The notes beneath the pieces are model-generated. The model searched no databases. It was not told where the DNA came from and was given only the letters and a program-made list of their open reading frames with translations. The position numbers and the translations under genes were made by a program. A stretch of 64,000 bases of DNA from Epiperipatus broadwayi (lineage: Eukaryota; Onychophora; Udeonychophora; Euonychophora; Peripatidae): contig JAQFVV010000027.1 in the NCBI GenBank assembly GCA_028023455.1, forward strand, positions 8,243,845-8,307,844, written 5' to 3'. This document shows positions 11,836-24,638 of this stretch, in pieces (positions within the stretch are counted from its first letter, which is position 1; every line of letters begins with the position of its first letter).

Positions 11836-12670
11836 ATCATAAAAAACAAATGGTATTGTAAAAAAACTCTTAGTAAGCAACACTAACTTTCAATATTTTA
11901 CAAAAAAAAATGAAAACAAATATGGAAAAAAAAAAAGGAAGTTCTCACTTTTTATTCTTGGGTCTCAACTGATCTCTAATAACCTAATTTTCTCTTTCCT
12001 AAATTTTTCATCTCAAGATGATATAGTCCAAATGATTGTACAATACTTTTATAGCAGGCAGCCATCTGACCAAAGCTTCAAATTCTACTTTCTTCTTCAG
12101 CCAAGAGCAGTAAAAAGTCAAAATTTTAGCAAAAAAGATTTGTTCCTGATATAGGAAGTTAAAATGTCTTCCAATAATCAGTTCAAGTAAATTCCCACAT
12201 TTAATTATTCCACCATTCATCATAAACCTCTTTAATGACACATTTTATTATCCCGACCAGACAAAGTTTGCTATCAGTTTCGCTCAGACTACTACGATTA
12301 AATTCAAAGTTCAAATTAAAATGTTTTTTTTTACATTCTCTTAATTCTTTGTAGTTCATGACAGACCAAAATAAATAAACGTTTTTGTTTCAGTCTAACA
12401 TCCTTCATATAAAAATAACTTGCAGCTCCAGTGCAAATTATCGATCAGTTGTAGAGGTGGTAACATCACAAATAAAGATCTATATTTTAAGCATGATATT
12501 TGAATGCCGCAAAATAAAAGTATGGAAAAACTCTGCTCTTATTCAATGATTAAAATTATGCATCTAGAGTACATAGATAGGTAGAAATGATTTGAATACT
12601 TACATGAAGGATTAATTCATAATGTAAACAAAACAACAGTCTCCAGAAGGTTACAAATGAAAATATAAAA
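11836..12670. other. Intron DNA, nothing recognised
   Basis: No recognisable exon, repeat or RNA. Confidence 0.35.
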
Positions 12671-12950
12671 CGCTTTACCTTGAAAAAATTAAAAGACTAA
12701 AGTGGAGTTGGGCTGGACATATTGCTAGAAGAGATGATAATAGATGGATAATTGAAATCTTAAACTGGATTTCAGGAGATTGTAAAAGACCCAGAAAGAG
12801 ATCACATGTGAGATGGATGGAAGAAATAAGAAATGTGTGCAGGGGTGATGTGGAGAAGAGAAGCTAAAGATCGGAGAAGATGGTTTAAACTTGGAGAGAC
12901 CTTCATCCTGCAGTGGATTGATAACGATGGTTGATGATGATGACCTTGAT
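12671..12950 (+). mobile_element. RTE-type LINE, 3' terminal fragment
   Basis: Very similar to the copies at 39085-39470 and 58830-59310. It encodes, with breaks, LKRLKWSWAGHIARRDD-like and GDCKRPRKRS-like stretches and ends with CTTCATCCTGCAGTGG and a TGATGATGA tail, which is the usual RTE 3' end. Truncated on the 5' side. It lies tail-to-tail with the long minus-strand RTE at 13155-15600. Confidence 0.82.
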
Positions 12951-13154
12951 TCACTAATACCTTTTTCCACTAACTAGAAATAAGTCTCTGAATATTTAAT
13001 ATTATAAAATTAGCATAAATAAAGTTTAAGTTTTTTTTAAATTTTAAATTGTTTAAAACAAAAATTTAAATATTAACTAGATTTGTTTGCCTTGTGTATA
13101 AATTCCATTCATTTGATTACAAAATTGGCATCGTTTCTTGTTTTCGAATAAAAG

Positions 13155-15600
13155 TCATAATTCATCATCAACATCATTTTTAATCATTATTGATCCATTT
13201 CAGGAAGAAAATCTCTCCAAGTTGAATTCAGTTCCTCTGATCCTTAGCTTCTTTTCTCCACGTTGCACCAACAAACTCTCTTTGGGTCCAGTTTAAGGCC
13301 TCAGCTATATATTATCATCTTTTCTAGCATATGTTCCGCCTAATTCCATTTCAGTTTCTTAATTCTTTCAATGATATCAATGATCTTTTTTTTATTATTC
13401 CAATGAACATCTTTCCATATTTTGTTAGGCGGTCTAAATTTTCTCTACTGCTCTTCTATTAAGTGTCTAAATTTCAGATCAAAAAAAAAAAAAACCCAGC
13501 AAAATACATCTCCTTTCCAAACATATAAGCTTTTTTTTTTAATATTTTATCTACCAAAAGTATTCCAAGTTTAATTCTATGATTAATTTCATCCATTATA
13601 TTTCTATCTGTATTAATAATCTGACCAATTTGTAGTTGGTAACTTCTAATTCACGATTACTAATCTTTATTTTCTTGATCTGAAAAAATCCATTGAACAT
13701 TAATTTTTCTTAATATTTATCTTTAGCCCTACTTTTTTACTTTCATCTTATAATTTTTATAACAGTTCCTGAAGCTTTGAAGCATTTCTTGCAAATACAG
13801 CCACATCACCTACAAAATCTAATTTCTTAAATAATCTCCATGTATTTTTATTCCCTTACCTTTCTATTTTAATCCATAAAATATTTCTCACAAAACTCCC
13901 ATAAATCATCCTGTTGTATATTCTTCTCAATACTAATGTTCTTGTTATCACCATATAATCAAAAACTACTGCATTTATATACTGATAAATATTCTTTAGA
14001 ATATGATAATATTCTGGATCTATATTCTGATGTTCCAATGCTTTAATTACTGAAGAAATGTCTATAGAATCAAACATCTCTTCATATTCTCTAAATCCAA
14101 AGCATAAGAGCAATTCATAATCATTGGTCCTTTCTATAACTTCTCTTAATACTTGGATGTGATCCACAGTGTTAAAACCATGTTTAAATCTAGCTTATTC
14201 TTTTGATTACTTAAAATCCAAAATCTGTTGCAGATATGTTATAATTATCTTAGTAAAGATTTTATATAGAATTGGTAGAAGTTTAATAAATTTGTAATTT
14301 CTAATATCTATCCGCATTTCTTAAATGTTTCTCAATATTACTAATGTATTCTTTCAATCACCAGCTATATATTTATCGTTTATATAGATGTCAACAATTT
14401 TTCCATTTCTTCACCTAATTCTTCTAAGTCATCAATAATAATTCTATACTTTCTTGGTCATTTTCCCTTCACTGATTTATCTTATCTCTTTATTTACAAT
14501 ATTTAGCAATCCAGACGGTGTAGTAATTATAGTGGTTAATTAATATTCGTTTTATTATCTTCATCATGTCAACCTTCTTTTAAGTAATATTTTCTATTTT
14601 CTTATTACTGAATTAACTTTCTTTCAATATTAAGATGTTTTATTTATTTGAAATTTGTATTTTCTTTTATAAATTTACTTGTCAATTCAGTTATATTTTC
14701 TTATATCATTATTAATTCTTTTTTTGCACCATTTTACAAAACTCCAGATATTCAATTTTTCTTAATGGATCATTTTTAAATGTTTTCATGTTCCTTTTTT
14801 TTCTTCAAAGTTCTTGTTTCAGTTGAAAGTTTATTGGTAAATTGCTACTTTTCTATATTATCCACTTACTGATTATATTCAAGTCTGACTATCTTCAAAA
14901 TCGGATATCTTAAAACAATTTGCAAGTTAAATTCATTGGAATGTTTCTGAAATGGTAGGAATATCAACTGCTAGTACTATCTTTTTTTCTTTGCACTAAT
15001 ATTTATTTTACATCCCACCAATCAATGATCACTTCCTGTACTGAATCTATTAAGAACATTATAATCTTGAAATATATATTTTCTGTTGATCAAATGCATA
15101 ATCCAATTCCACTGTACTTCACTTAAATATTTCCATACTTACTTCCATTTAGCATTTCTTTTTCTGCAAATTCCACAAGTCATTCATATCTATCTCCGTA
15201 ACTAAATTCACAAATGCACTTTAATCTTTCAATCTTTTTCCAATTATAGCTTCCATCACATTTTTAAAATGTTGTTTGTACTGATCAAAAATATTTTGTA
15301 CATCTATATAAAAATCCTCTACTTCATCATTAAGAGAGCTTGTTAGGGGGTAAAGGAGAATCATCTGCATTTGGTATCTTCTGTAAAGCTGAATAAATAA
15401 TCTTGTCACTCTTTCTGATATATAACCAAACTCCACTATATTCTTCAATTGTTATTTATAATGAATCCAAATTCATTTGTGCTTCCAATACTAATAAATG
15501 CGTATCCAATTTTTAAATCAATTCTCCTGATTTTTTCTTCTAACCTCACAAATCTTCCAATTCATACCATTTTTCTTCATTTAAAAACGATTTACAGGTG
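13155..15600 (-). mobile_element. RTE-type LINE, long but decayed (endonuclease plus reverse transcriptase)
   Basis: Read on the minus strand, the order is that of an RTE ORF2. First comes apurinic endonuclease sequence at 15221-15448 (YRRYQMQMILLYPLTSS, then VEDFYIDVQNIFDQYKQHF). The endonuclease catalytic SDH triad is at 15024-15032. Reverse transcriptase follows at 13856-14167 (MDHIQVLREVIER, then FDSIDISSVIKALEHQ). The polymerase FADD motif is degraded to FVGD near 13806-13817. The C-terminal tail runs to a CATCATCAAC end at about 13155. The frame is broken many times. It is 5'-truncated within the endonuclease domain, so it is dead. Confidence 0.8.
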
Positions 15601-16137
15601 TAGATAGCTAAGTAAAAAGTCATCATCAAATGTCAGCTTAGGTTCACAATTTAGGGAATTCTTAGGACCTTCCACCTTCGGTCAACAAATGCTGCTTTGA
15701 TTGATAACTTTAGAGTGCCTGGGAATAACAGCCATAATTTAGTTTCACCTTAAAAAAGATCATTGACACACACATTCATCCCACCTTCATGGAAATTCAA
15801 ATGATATTTCCAATCAAGAACTATCAGGTAACTAAGAAGAAATACCACAGAGGTAAAAAGCTCCTACATTCACCACACTGGCTGATGCATGTCGGTGAGC
15901 AATCTATCCATATTCAATTACTATATGAATAACCATATATGAATAACAGCTGCAGATAATAGCAATACATGGAGTGGACATTGAGCATTTGCCCTACTCA
16001 GTTTCTTTAAGGTCACAAAAAGGAATCAAAAGTACTTTTTTCAGTTAACAGCAAACATCTTTATATAGTCTGTAAGTAATTATAAGCATATATATATATA
16101 TACACACACACATAATTAGGCACAAGTATTTTTACAT
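15601..16137. other. Intron DNA; short AT/CA microsatellite near 16087-16112
   Basis: Apart from a (TA)n(CA)n run just before family A copy A5, nothing was recognised. Confidence 0.4.
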
Positions 16138-16480
16138 TTAACCACTAAACATCACATGATCACCATCTCTATACTAGCACATAATTGTTGTAAACAAAGG
16201 CAAAACTCTCCATACAGTAGTGCCATCCTGTGCCAAACAGAGTAATCAATGGATGCCAGAAGGCTTGTGCATAAAATCCCTATCTAGTGCCTACTCATCC
16301 AATATCCCCAGATTAGTTTCTGGCTTGTGGCCATCATCAGTGAGGAGCCTTGGATCTGAGAGCACTGCACCTAGATCTTAGGATCTAATGCAACCCTCCA
16401 GCAGCCACCTTTTAACTCTACTTTACTACAAAACTATGAGAATGAAATTGAAAACAATAATATTTTCAATCTAAGCTTAA
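16138..16480 (-). mobile_element. Family A palindromic retroposon, copy A5
   Basis: Minus-strand copy. The tail is intact at the left (AACCACTAAACATCACATG), followed by one arm and the inner block through ATCTAATGCAACCCTCC. It continues past the usual centre into a stretch (ACAAAACTATGAGAATGAAA) also seen in A10. The opposite arm is missing, so the other end is uncertain. Confidence 0.8.
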
Positions 16481-16591
16481 TAGTTTATATAGTCATATGG
16501 GTCTGAACTCAATTTAGCACCCATACATTTTGGTGTCTTCGGCTCTTAAACAACCATAGCCACCACTATCCTATTAGGTAGGATTGGTGTT

Positions 16592-16895
16592 AAACCACTA
16601 AACATCACATGATCACCATCTCTATACTAGCAAATAATTGTTGTAACAAAGGCAAAACTCCATACAGTAGTGCCACCCTGTGCCAAACAGAGTAATCAAT
16701 GGATGTCAGAAGGCTTGTGCATAAAATCCCTATCTAGTGCCTACTCATCCAATATCCCCAGAGATTCAAGGCTCCTCACTGATGATGGCCACAAGCCAGA
16801 AACTAGTCTGGGGGTATTGGATGAGTAGGCACTAGATAGGGATTTTATGCACAAGCCTTCTGGCATGGTGGCACTACTGTATGGAGAGTTTTGCC
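16592..16895 (-). mobile_element. Family A palindromic retroposon, copy A6
   Basis: Minus-strand copy about 110 bp from A5 and in the same orientation. It has tail, both arms and a shortened centre. No flanking direct repeat was found, so it may derive from duplication with A5 rather than a separate insertion. Confidence 0.83.
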
Positions 16896-17174
16896 TTATT
16901 TTTCCATTTCTTATATTAGATATATATTTCAATATTTAATAAAGAAGACACACATATATATACACAATTACCTTAACTACTACAATTATATCTCATACAT
17001 AGAGCAAAGCTTATTATAAAAAGTGCATAGAGCCATAACTAATAAGCAATTCACACACATATGTACATGTATATCTATGTAAAATCCTAGAGCTTAAATA
17101 ATTTCAAAATTGCAATGGTAAATCAATATTAAACATAACTTAATTCCCCAGCTCATGGATACAATAAGACAAAC

Positions 17175-19235
17175 GATGTGATGCGATGAACTGTGGCGTA
17201 CTCCTTTTTCACAGTCAGGAATCTCTCAGTCACTATGCACAGAGAAACCTGTTAGTCACCTTACCTTCTCTTTCCATTCCCCAATCCTAAGTTTTTCCCA
17301 TATTTTTCTCTATCCTGCTCCATCCCATTTCCACAACATAATCTTTGTCAGCTCCACGGATCACCCTTATTTTTTACCAACCCCAACATAAAAATCAAGA
17401 ACCAACTTTCTATATAATCATTTTGCTTATATTTATTCTTCCACTTCACTATTTGCACCCTTTCTGCTGCAAGCATTTACATTCAATTAACAAATGACTA
17501 ATATTTTTTATGCCTTCCTTAAACAACTTGCAGACTAAATCACCCATATTTTTCCATTCATGTGTATATTCCCTTGTTGCTAAAAATCCTGTTTGAGCCT
17601 TAAACAGTAAACTACTTTCCTTGTTATTATCATAAATTAACTCACAATCAATATTCTGTTTACTTCTATATATCGTTAAACTCTTTTTACACTCCATACT
17701 AGTTCTCCATCTCCTCATTTCCCTATTTTTTATTAATGCATCTATTATTCTATCCCATTCCTTGCCACTATAACACTCAACAATTCTCCCAACACAATCA
17801 TCCCATCTTTTGTATAAGTATACTGATATAAATTCTTTATACAAATATTCTGCATACCATACTACCTTTCTCATTCATCTTCTTATTATCCATAAATTGC
17901 AATCTACCCCGAACATTTTCATTTTGCTTTTTGCATCACACATATAAAAACTTGACCATTCCATTTCTCCTTCAAGTGCCTCATTTGCTGTCCACACATC
18001 TGCATCTAATGCATGTCTTCATACTTCTTTTTGTACTTTTCTAAGTAATTTAATACCTTCTTTACTAACCCATAATACATTGTTACTATAAATTAACCCT
18101 GCTACTGCCACTCCATGCATATAATACTTGCTACATCACATTTATATGAAAACCCTAATAATTACTTTATCAATCTCTTTCTTTTTTTTTGCTTCATTTA
18201 TCAATTTCTTCTCCCATTCATTAGAGCAATTTCTCTGATTATTTTAGATGATTCCCAAATAGTTATACCTATTCACCACACTTAACTTTTATATCTCCCA
18301 ATAAAATTCTTTCTCTTTTCTTTCCCAGTATTAATCATCACTTTTGATTTTTCTTCACTGAATTTAATCCTCATCTCTTTACTCGCCTGTGTGCATGTCT
18401 TCAACATAACTTCCATATCTTCCCTATTTTCTGTGAATAAGAAGGTATCATCCGCAATGTATATACTCCCTTGCCACCTATTAATGGGTATCTCTACACC
18501 TCTTCCTAGTCTTTCTATTGCTCTCTCCATTTCTCTCAAATACAACAAAAACAAAATAGGTGACATGAGGCATCTTTGTCTTAGTTCCACCTCAATTTTA
18601 ACTTTAACTGATTCTATATCCCCTAACTGATACGTATATTAATTATTTTCATACAATCTCTTAATAAGATCCAGTAAAGCTCCATCCATTCCCAAATTTA
18701 TTAAACTTACCGATAAATCTATTTCTATTTACTCTATCATATACCTTTTCTATATCTATAAAAACCATATATAACTATCTATCTGTATTTCTACTCATAT
18801 CTATAAGTTGTGCAACTACAAATAAACTATCTCCTATGTGCCTATCTGATCAAAAACCTCTTTGCATTTCTCCCTATATATTATTTCTTCTGAACCTTCC
18901 AGCCACCATATATGCGAAAACTTTATATAATACTGACATTACTACTATTGGTCTATAAATGCTTAACTTTCTAAGATCCTTACCCTTTCCTTTAAATAGT
19001 TGCCTTACTCTTGTGTTACTCCACCTATCCGGAAAATCTCTCTTCTGTTTGCCCTATTTCCTAATTCATTATCATCTCTGCTGCCCATCCATCTAAATCT
19101 CTTGCCTTTCCATTTTTCCAATTTCTTCCCAGCCTTATTCATTGTCTGTAAACCTAATATTTCTATTACTACAGGCTTTTATATTATCACTCTGTCCTTC
19201 ACATCTAACATCATTTCTATATCCATTACATACTG
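17175..19235 (-). mobile_element. Non-LTR retrotransposon copy L1 (reverse transcriptase plus C-terminal zinc-like region)
   Basis: Minus-strand LINE, 5'-truncated. In order: RT palm sequence near 18700-18960 with YRPIVVMSVLYKVFA and later VFIDIEKVYDRVNRN, then RT at 18282-18590 (MSPILFLLYLREMERAIERL), where the YxDD-type motif reads YIADDTFLF. A C-terminal region follows at 17449-17874 (WKNMGDLVCKLFKEGI, then SHLLIECKC), giving a C-x-H-x-EC zinc-like pattern. The frame is interrupted. The 3' UTR ends at CATCGCATCACATCG. The clade is one of the apurinic-endonuclease LINEs (I or R1-like) but cannot be fixed without alignment. The element sits head-to-tail with L2. Confidence 0.82.
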
Positions 19236-20445
19236 ACATGTGATGTGATGAGGTGTGACTTCTCCTTAAACGGAGTCAGGAATCTCTCAACAATTATGTC
19301 CAAAGAAACCTGTTAGTCACTTTACATTCCCTTTCCATTTCTCACCCTAAGTTTTCCCATAATCTGCTCCATCCCATTTCCACAACATAATCTTTGTCAA
19401 CTCTATGGCCTTTATATCTAAATCCCCCTTATCTTTTCAGAAACCCAGCATAAAAACCAATAACCCACTTTCTGTATAATCACTTTGTTCATATTTATTC
19501 TTCCATAACTTTATTTGTACCCTTTCTGCTTCCAAGCATTTACATTCAATTAACAAATGCCTAATATTTTCTATGCCTTCCTTATACAATTTGCAGATTA
19601 AATCACCCATATTTTTCCATTTACATGTATATTCTCTTGTTGCTAAAGATCCCGTTTGAGCCTTAAACAATAAACTACTTTCCTTGCTATTATCATAAAT
19701 TAACTCACACCCAATGTTCCGTTTATTTCTATATATATTTAAATTCTTTTTACTCTCCATACTAGTTCTCCATCTCTCCAACTCCCTATTCTTTATTAAT
19801 AAATCTATTCTTTTATCCCATTCCTTACCACTATAACACTCAACAATCCTAACATAATCATCCCACCTTTTGCACAAATATACTGATATAAATTCTTTAT
19901 CCAAATCTTTTGCCTACCGCATTATCTTTCTCAACCCATCTTAAAAAACTATTTTAGCTATTCTTTTATTATGCATAAACTGCAACCTACCAAACATTTT
20001 CATTTTACTTTTTGTATCTCTCATATAAAAACTTGACCAGCCCATTTCTCCTTGAATTGCCTCCTTTGCTGTCCACACATCGGCATCCAATGCTTTTCTA
20101 AATAATCTAATATCCCTTTACTAACACATAATGCATCATTTCCATATGTTAACCCTGCTACTGCAACTCCCTTCCATTTAATTCTAGCTACATCATATTT
20201 ATTATATCAAAAAACTGTTAATTTCTTTACCAATCCTTTTCTTTTCTTTGCTTCATTTATCAATTTTTTCTCCCATTCATCCAAGCAATTTTTCTGATTA
20301 CTTAGGATGTTTCCCAAATAACTATATCTATTCACCACACTTAACTTTATATCCCCCAATAAAAATTCTACGTCTTCTCTTTCCCCATTATTAACCAACA
20401 TTATATTTGATTTTTCTTCACTAAATTTAATCTCCATCTCTATGC
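19236..20445 (-). mobile_element. Non-LTR retrotransposon copy L2, 5'-truncated
   Basis: Same family as L1. The C-terminal frame at 19437-19904 encodes YLCKRWDDYVRIVECYSGKE, then SSLLFKAQTGSLATREYTCK and HLLIECKC. An RT thumb fragment is at 20207-20445 (MEIKFSEEKSNIMLVNN). The 5' junction is near 20445. The 3' tail CATCACATCACATG abuts the 5' end of L1 directly. Confidence 0.82.
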
Positions 20446-20527
20446 TAGCGCCATCTACCATGAGTTTGAGTAATCGCTGACTACCAAATGCATTTACATC
20501 CCCATCAATCTTAGACTGATATCTAGC

Positions 20528-20703
20528 TTTTGTCTTCAATAATGAAGTTTCTAGATTTAAATTTGAAAAATATTGCGGTTATGCATCTAGCAACAATCTT
20601 TCGCTCCATTTTGCCTTTGTCTTCAATAATAAAGTTCTCGATTTAAATTAGGAAAATATTGCGGTTATGCATCTAGCAACAATCTTTCACTCCATTTTTT
20701 GAA
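20528..20703. repeat. Tandem duplication, 2 copies of about 88 bp
   Basis: A unit containing TTTGTCTTCAATAAT and ATTGCGGTTATGCATCTAGC is repeated twice with a few differences. It lies just upstream of the truncated L2 element. The remaining sequence to about 21230 is unassigned. Confidence 0.85.
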
Positions 20704-21229
20704 TTCAAATCAATCTTCTTCAATAGTTTTATAGATCTAAATCAAGTTGGGTAACGTTTGCACAACATATTGCCATAATCCCAAAACTGTTAGCCCAAAA
20801 ATTGATGTACTTGATAATCTTTTAAAATCTAGTTTCGATTATTGATAAAATTTTGGTTTATAAATAATTAATAAAATTATTTAGCCTATTAAATAATCCC
20901 TTTAATATTGGGAGTGTCGAAAAAAATGCACTTCTTTTCTCACATCACTGTCTCATTCGCAGAAATCTAAATCAGATAATACCAGTCCTTATGGGAAAGT
21001 AGCGTTAAGCTTTTAACAATAAGTAACCCCTCCCCCTTTTGATATGATCTTTGTTATTTATGATTTGACTTACACTTGCTGTTATCCTGAAAAAAAATTT
21101 AAATGCATTACTTTCCGTCTCAAATATGTTGTTCTTTTCTTCTAGTTCCTGGTCCATCTAGAAGACTCTCCGTTGCTCTGCTACTGTTAATAAATTGTCT
21201 AATGAGTCATCTAATTAGTTTGAAGCTTC

Positions 21230-21560
21230 CAGGCTAGGGACAGAATCAGAATTTGGATGTTTGAAATGAAACTCAAGCTTAATCAGACGGCAATAAGTTT
21301 GACATTTATCAATTAAACTGTAGTAATTGGCTATCTATATATATATATATATACTGAACAATGATGAAGAAATGTGCAAGAGATTGTGATCTGGATCAAT
21401 TGATGAGTGCTGGTTTGGCATGAAATCATCTTGGGGATCATACATCCCTCGAGTCATATGCTTATGATTACATCCCTCCACAAGGTGTTAAAACTAGTCC
21501 CTACCTTGCATAAGAGTGGTGTAGGGAAAATTACTCTGCAGAAATATTATTCACTCAAGT
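21230..21560 (+). repeat. Family B repeat, single copy
   Basis: Plus-orientation copy of the unit found in tandem at 50728-52085: AAGTTTGACATTTATCAATT, a (TA)n stretch, GAACAATGATGA, GATGAGTGCTGG, ACATCCCTCCACAAGGTGTT and GAAATATTATTCACT. Function unknown, no coding frame. The following 21561-21935 is unassigned. Confidence 0.75.
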
Positions 21561-21949
21561 CATGTTTTAAAATTAAGTTGTTTGGGCAGTTACAATAATA
21601 GCAAACAAATCGTCTCCCCAATATTATTTAATGACAATGACTGGAAACTATTTATGACCAGGTTGTAGAGAGTGTACTTTAGAAAATGTCTATATAGAAT
21701 TTGAGATGGAACTCCCAAGAATTTAACTATAAAAAGAGTGATATCAAACAAGACCCATTTACTCAATCTAATATTTCATTACAAATTTTTGACAAATTTT
21801 TTTTAAATCTAACTCAAAAAACATCTATCCTGTAGGAATAGCTAAAAACTCTTTGGGAATATTTAATTAATTTTCTTTCTATCATGAGCCAATGCACTCC
21901 TTAATGTATTCTGGAACTTCGACAGGAAGACTACTGCCAAAAATTATTG

Positions 21950-22214
21950 TTGATAGCAGTAGCAAATTCTTCATACAGTAGTGTTACCCAGTGCAAATGT
22001 TAGTAATCAATGATTGCAAGAAGATTTGTGCAAAAAATCCCTATCTAGTGCCTACCCATTCAGTATGCCAAGATTAGTTTCTAGCTTGTGGTTTTCATCA
22101 TTGAGGATCTTAATTACTAAAGCTTGCACTGAATGGCACTACTGAATGGAGAGTTTGCTACACAGTTATTAACAGGTCATGTAAGAATAGGACATGGTGA
22201 TCATGTGATATTTT
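21950..22214 (+). mobile_element. Family A palindromic retroposon, copy A7 (diverged)
   Basis: Plus-strand copy with start, shortened palindrome and tail GGTGATCATGTGAT. The flanks 21936-21949 and 22215-22228 form a 14-bp direct repeat with two mismatches. Confidence 0.8.
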
Positions 22215-22299
22215 GGCAAAAATTCTTGAATTAGCAATAAGGGTATCAGAATTTTATCATTGCTTCCTGATCACAGGAATAATTTTCTTCAGTATTTTA

Positions 22300-22400
22300 A
22301 AGCCATTTGCACTAAATCCAAGTAATCAGTGGATACCAGATGGTACAGCATTACAATGTCAATTATATTATCCAGTACCCATTGTTTACTAAAGTTACAA
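22300..22400 (+). repeat. Family A, ancient head fragment
   Basis: TTGCACTAAATCCAAGTAAT followed by AGTGGATACCAGATGG parallels the family A arm. Boundaries unclear. Confidence 0.4.
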
Positions 22401-22714
22401 TAAACAGATATAGAGTAGGGTGAAGAGAACTACCATCGGAATTTTACAAATAAACTTAAAAAATCAAGTGATGTCACTGTTGCCATTAACATTATACAAT
22501 AGACATAATAAACTTTGAATTTTGGGCTCCATCGATTCAATCAAAATAGAGATGCTAATATCTTGTGGCTAAAATATATTTTCCAATTAATTAGTGACTC
22601 TAGAAAAGTTATTGATGGATTTTTTTTTTTTAAACTAAGCTGCCTTTCTCAATTATCATAAACTACTACATTTATATTAACAAATTACGAAACACCCATC
22701 TTGAACGATATTAG

Positions 22715-22925
22715 ACATTTCTTGTCATTTAGTATAAGCTTGATTAATTAATGATTACCAGATGCATATAATATCCTATTCTTAGCATTTGAACTCTATC
22801 CTCAGATTGATTCTGAGGATGAGAATTCAAATACTAAGAATAGTGATATTACAAGCATCTGGAAATCAGATTATTCAAGGTTGCACTAAGTGGCAGTAAA
22901 GTGTATAGAAACTACTACATACATT
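22715..22925. repeat. Family A-related palindrome, ancient
   Basis: Inverted repeat centred near 22812 (CTCAGATTGATTCTGAG). The arms contain AATGATTACCAGATGC and its complement, and the right end reads GTTGCACTAAGTGGCAG, matching the family A arm end. No duplication seen at the flanks. Confidence 0.6.
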
Positions 22926-23337
22926 ATTCTTTTAATCTTCTTTCTACCCTAATTTTTTTATCGATGACTGCTTGATCACCATCTACACAGTCTTCACTAT
23001 TACAATCCAATCTACTTTATTTTAATTGCTCTTCTTAGTCTTAATATTACGATTGTCTTAATTAAATCCATTCAAACATTTCTAATCACAGCATAAAAAC
23101 ACTTTACTTAAACAAAATTATTAAAGCCAACTACAGAGTAGAAAATGCCCATATGGTGACAACCAATCTTATAATTCATTAGATTCATTTTAAAATCTGT
23201 AATTTTTTATCCTTTTAAATAAATATACTTTTTTATGCTTCAGTTTGAATCATTATTTTGTCTCTTGGAAACCCCATTTAAACTGTACTTCATTAGCTAC
23301 AAATTGAATGAAACTTTAATTTTTAACATCTCATGAT

Positions 23338-24638
23338 CTTGTGATGTGATGTAATGCACTGAGACTTCCCCTTATATGAAGTTGGAAATCTCTCAGTAAC
23401 TATGCATAGGGAAACCTGTTAGCCACTTTGACTTCCCTTTCCATTCCCCTCCCCGAGTTTTCCCATATTCTTCTCTATCCTGCTCCATCCCATTTCGACA
23501 ACATAGTCTTTGTCATCTTCATAGCCTTTATATCTAAAACCCCCTTATCTTTTCCCAAACCCAGCATAAAAACCAATAAGTCACTTTCTGTATAATCACA
23601 TTGTTCATATTTATTCTTCCATAACTTCATTATTTGTACTCTTTCTGCTTTCAGACATTTACATTCAATTAACAGATGCCTAATATTTTCTATGCTTTCC
23701 TAACACAACTTGCAGACTAAATCACCTATATTTTTCCATTTACAGGTATATTCCCTTGTTGCTAAAAATTCTATTCAAGCCTTAAACTACTTTCCTTGCT
23801 ATTATCATAAATTAACTCATGCCCAATATTCTGTTTTTATGTCTATAAATATTTAAACCACTTTTTACTCTCCATATCATCTCTCCAACTCCCTATTCTT
23901 TATTAATGCATCTATTCTTCTATCCCATTCCTTAACACTATAATACTCAACAATTCTCCCAACACAATCATCCCACCTTTTGTATAAGTATACTGACATA
24001 AATTCTTTATCTAAATCTTTCGCATATCACATTACCTTTAACACCCATCTCGTTGCCTGCCCTTTATTCATAACCCAATTAAATATTATTTTGGCTATTC
24101 TTTTATTATCCATAAACTACAATCTACCAAACATTTTCATTTTGCTCTTTGCATCTCTCATATAAAAACTTGACCATCCCATATCTCCGTGAATTGCCTC
24201 CTTTGTCATCCACACATCTGCACATAATGCATATCTTCCTACTTCCTCTTTGTACATTTTCTAAGTAATCTAATACCTATTCACTAACACATTATCATAT
24301 GTTAACCCTGCTATTGCCACTCCCCTCCATACAATTCTAGCTACATCATATTTATTATACGAAAACACTGTTAATTTCTTTAACAATCCCGTTCTTTTCT
24401 TTGCTTCATTTATCAATTTTTTCTCCCATTCGTCTAAGCAATTTCTTTGATTACTTAAGATGATTCCCAAATAGTTATATATCTATTCAACACACTTAAC
24501 TTTATATCCCCCAGTAAAAATTCTTTGTCTACTCTTTACCCAGTATTAATCATCATTACTTTCTATTTTTCTTCGCTAAATTTAATCCCAATCTCTTTAC
24601 CCACCTTTGTGCATATCCTCAGGATAACTTCCATATCT
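23338..24638 (-). mobile_element. Non-LTR retrotransposon copy L3, 5'-truncated
   Basis: Same family as L1, L2 and L4. It covers the 3' UTR (CATCACATCAC end at 23338), the C-terminal zinc-like region and the RT thumb, including the frame at 24270-24470 (LSNQRNCLDEWEKKLINEAK). Several breaks. Its 5' end abuts the 3' end of L4. Confidence 0.8.

Noticed and set aside
16741-16932. Open frame within the 16.6-16.9 kb repeat
   Set aside because: It lies inside family A copy A6 and is not conserved as a frame in other copies.
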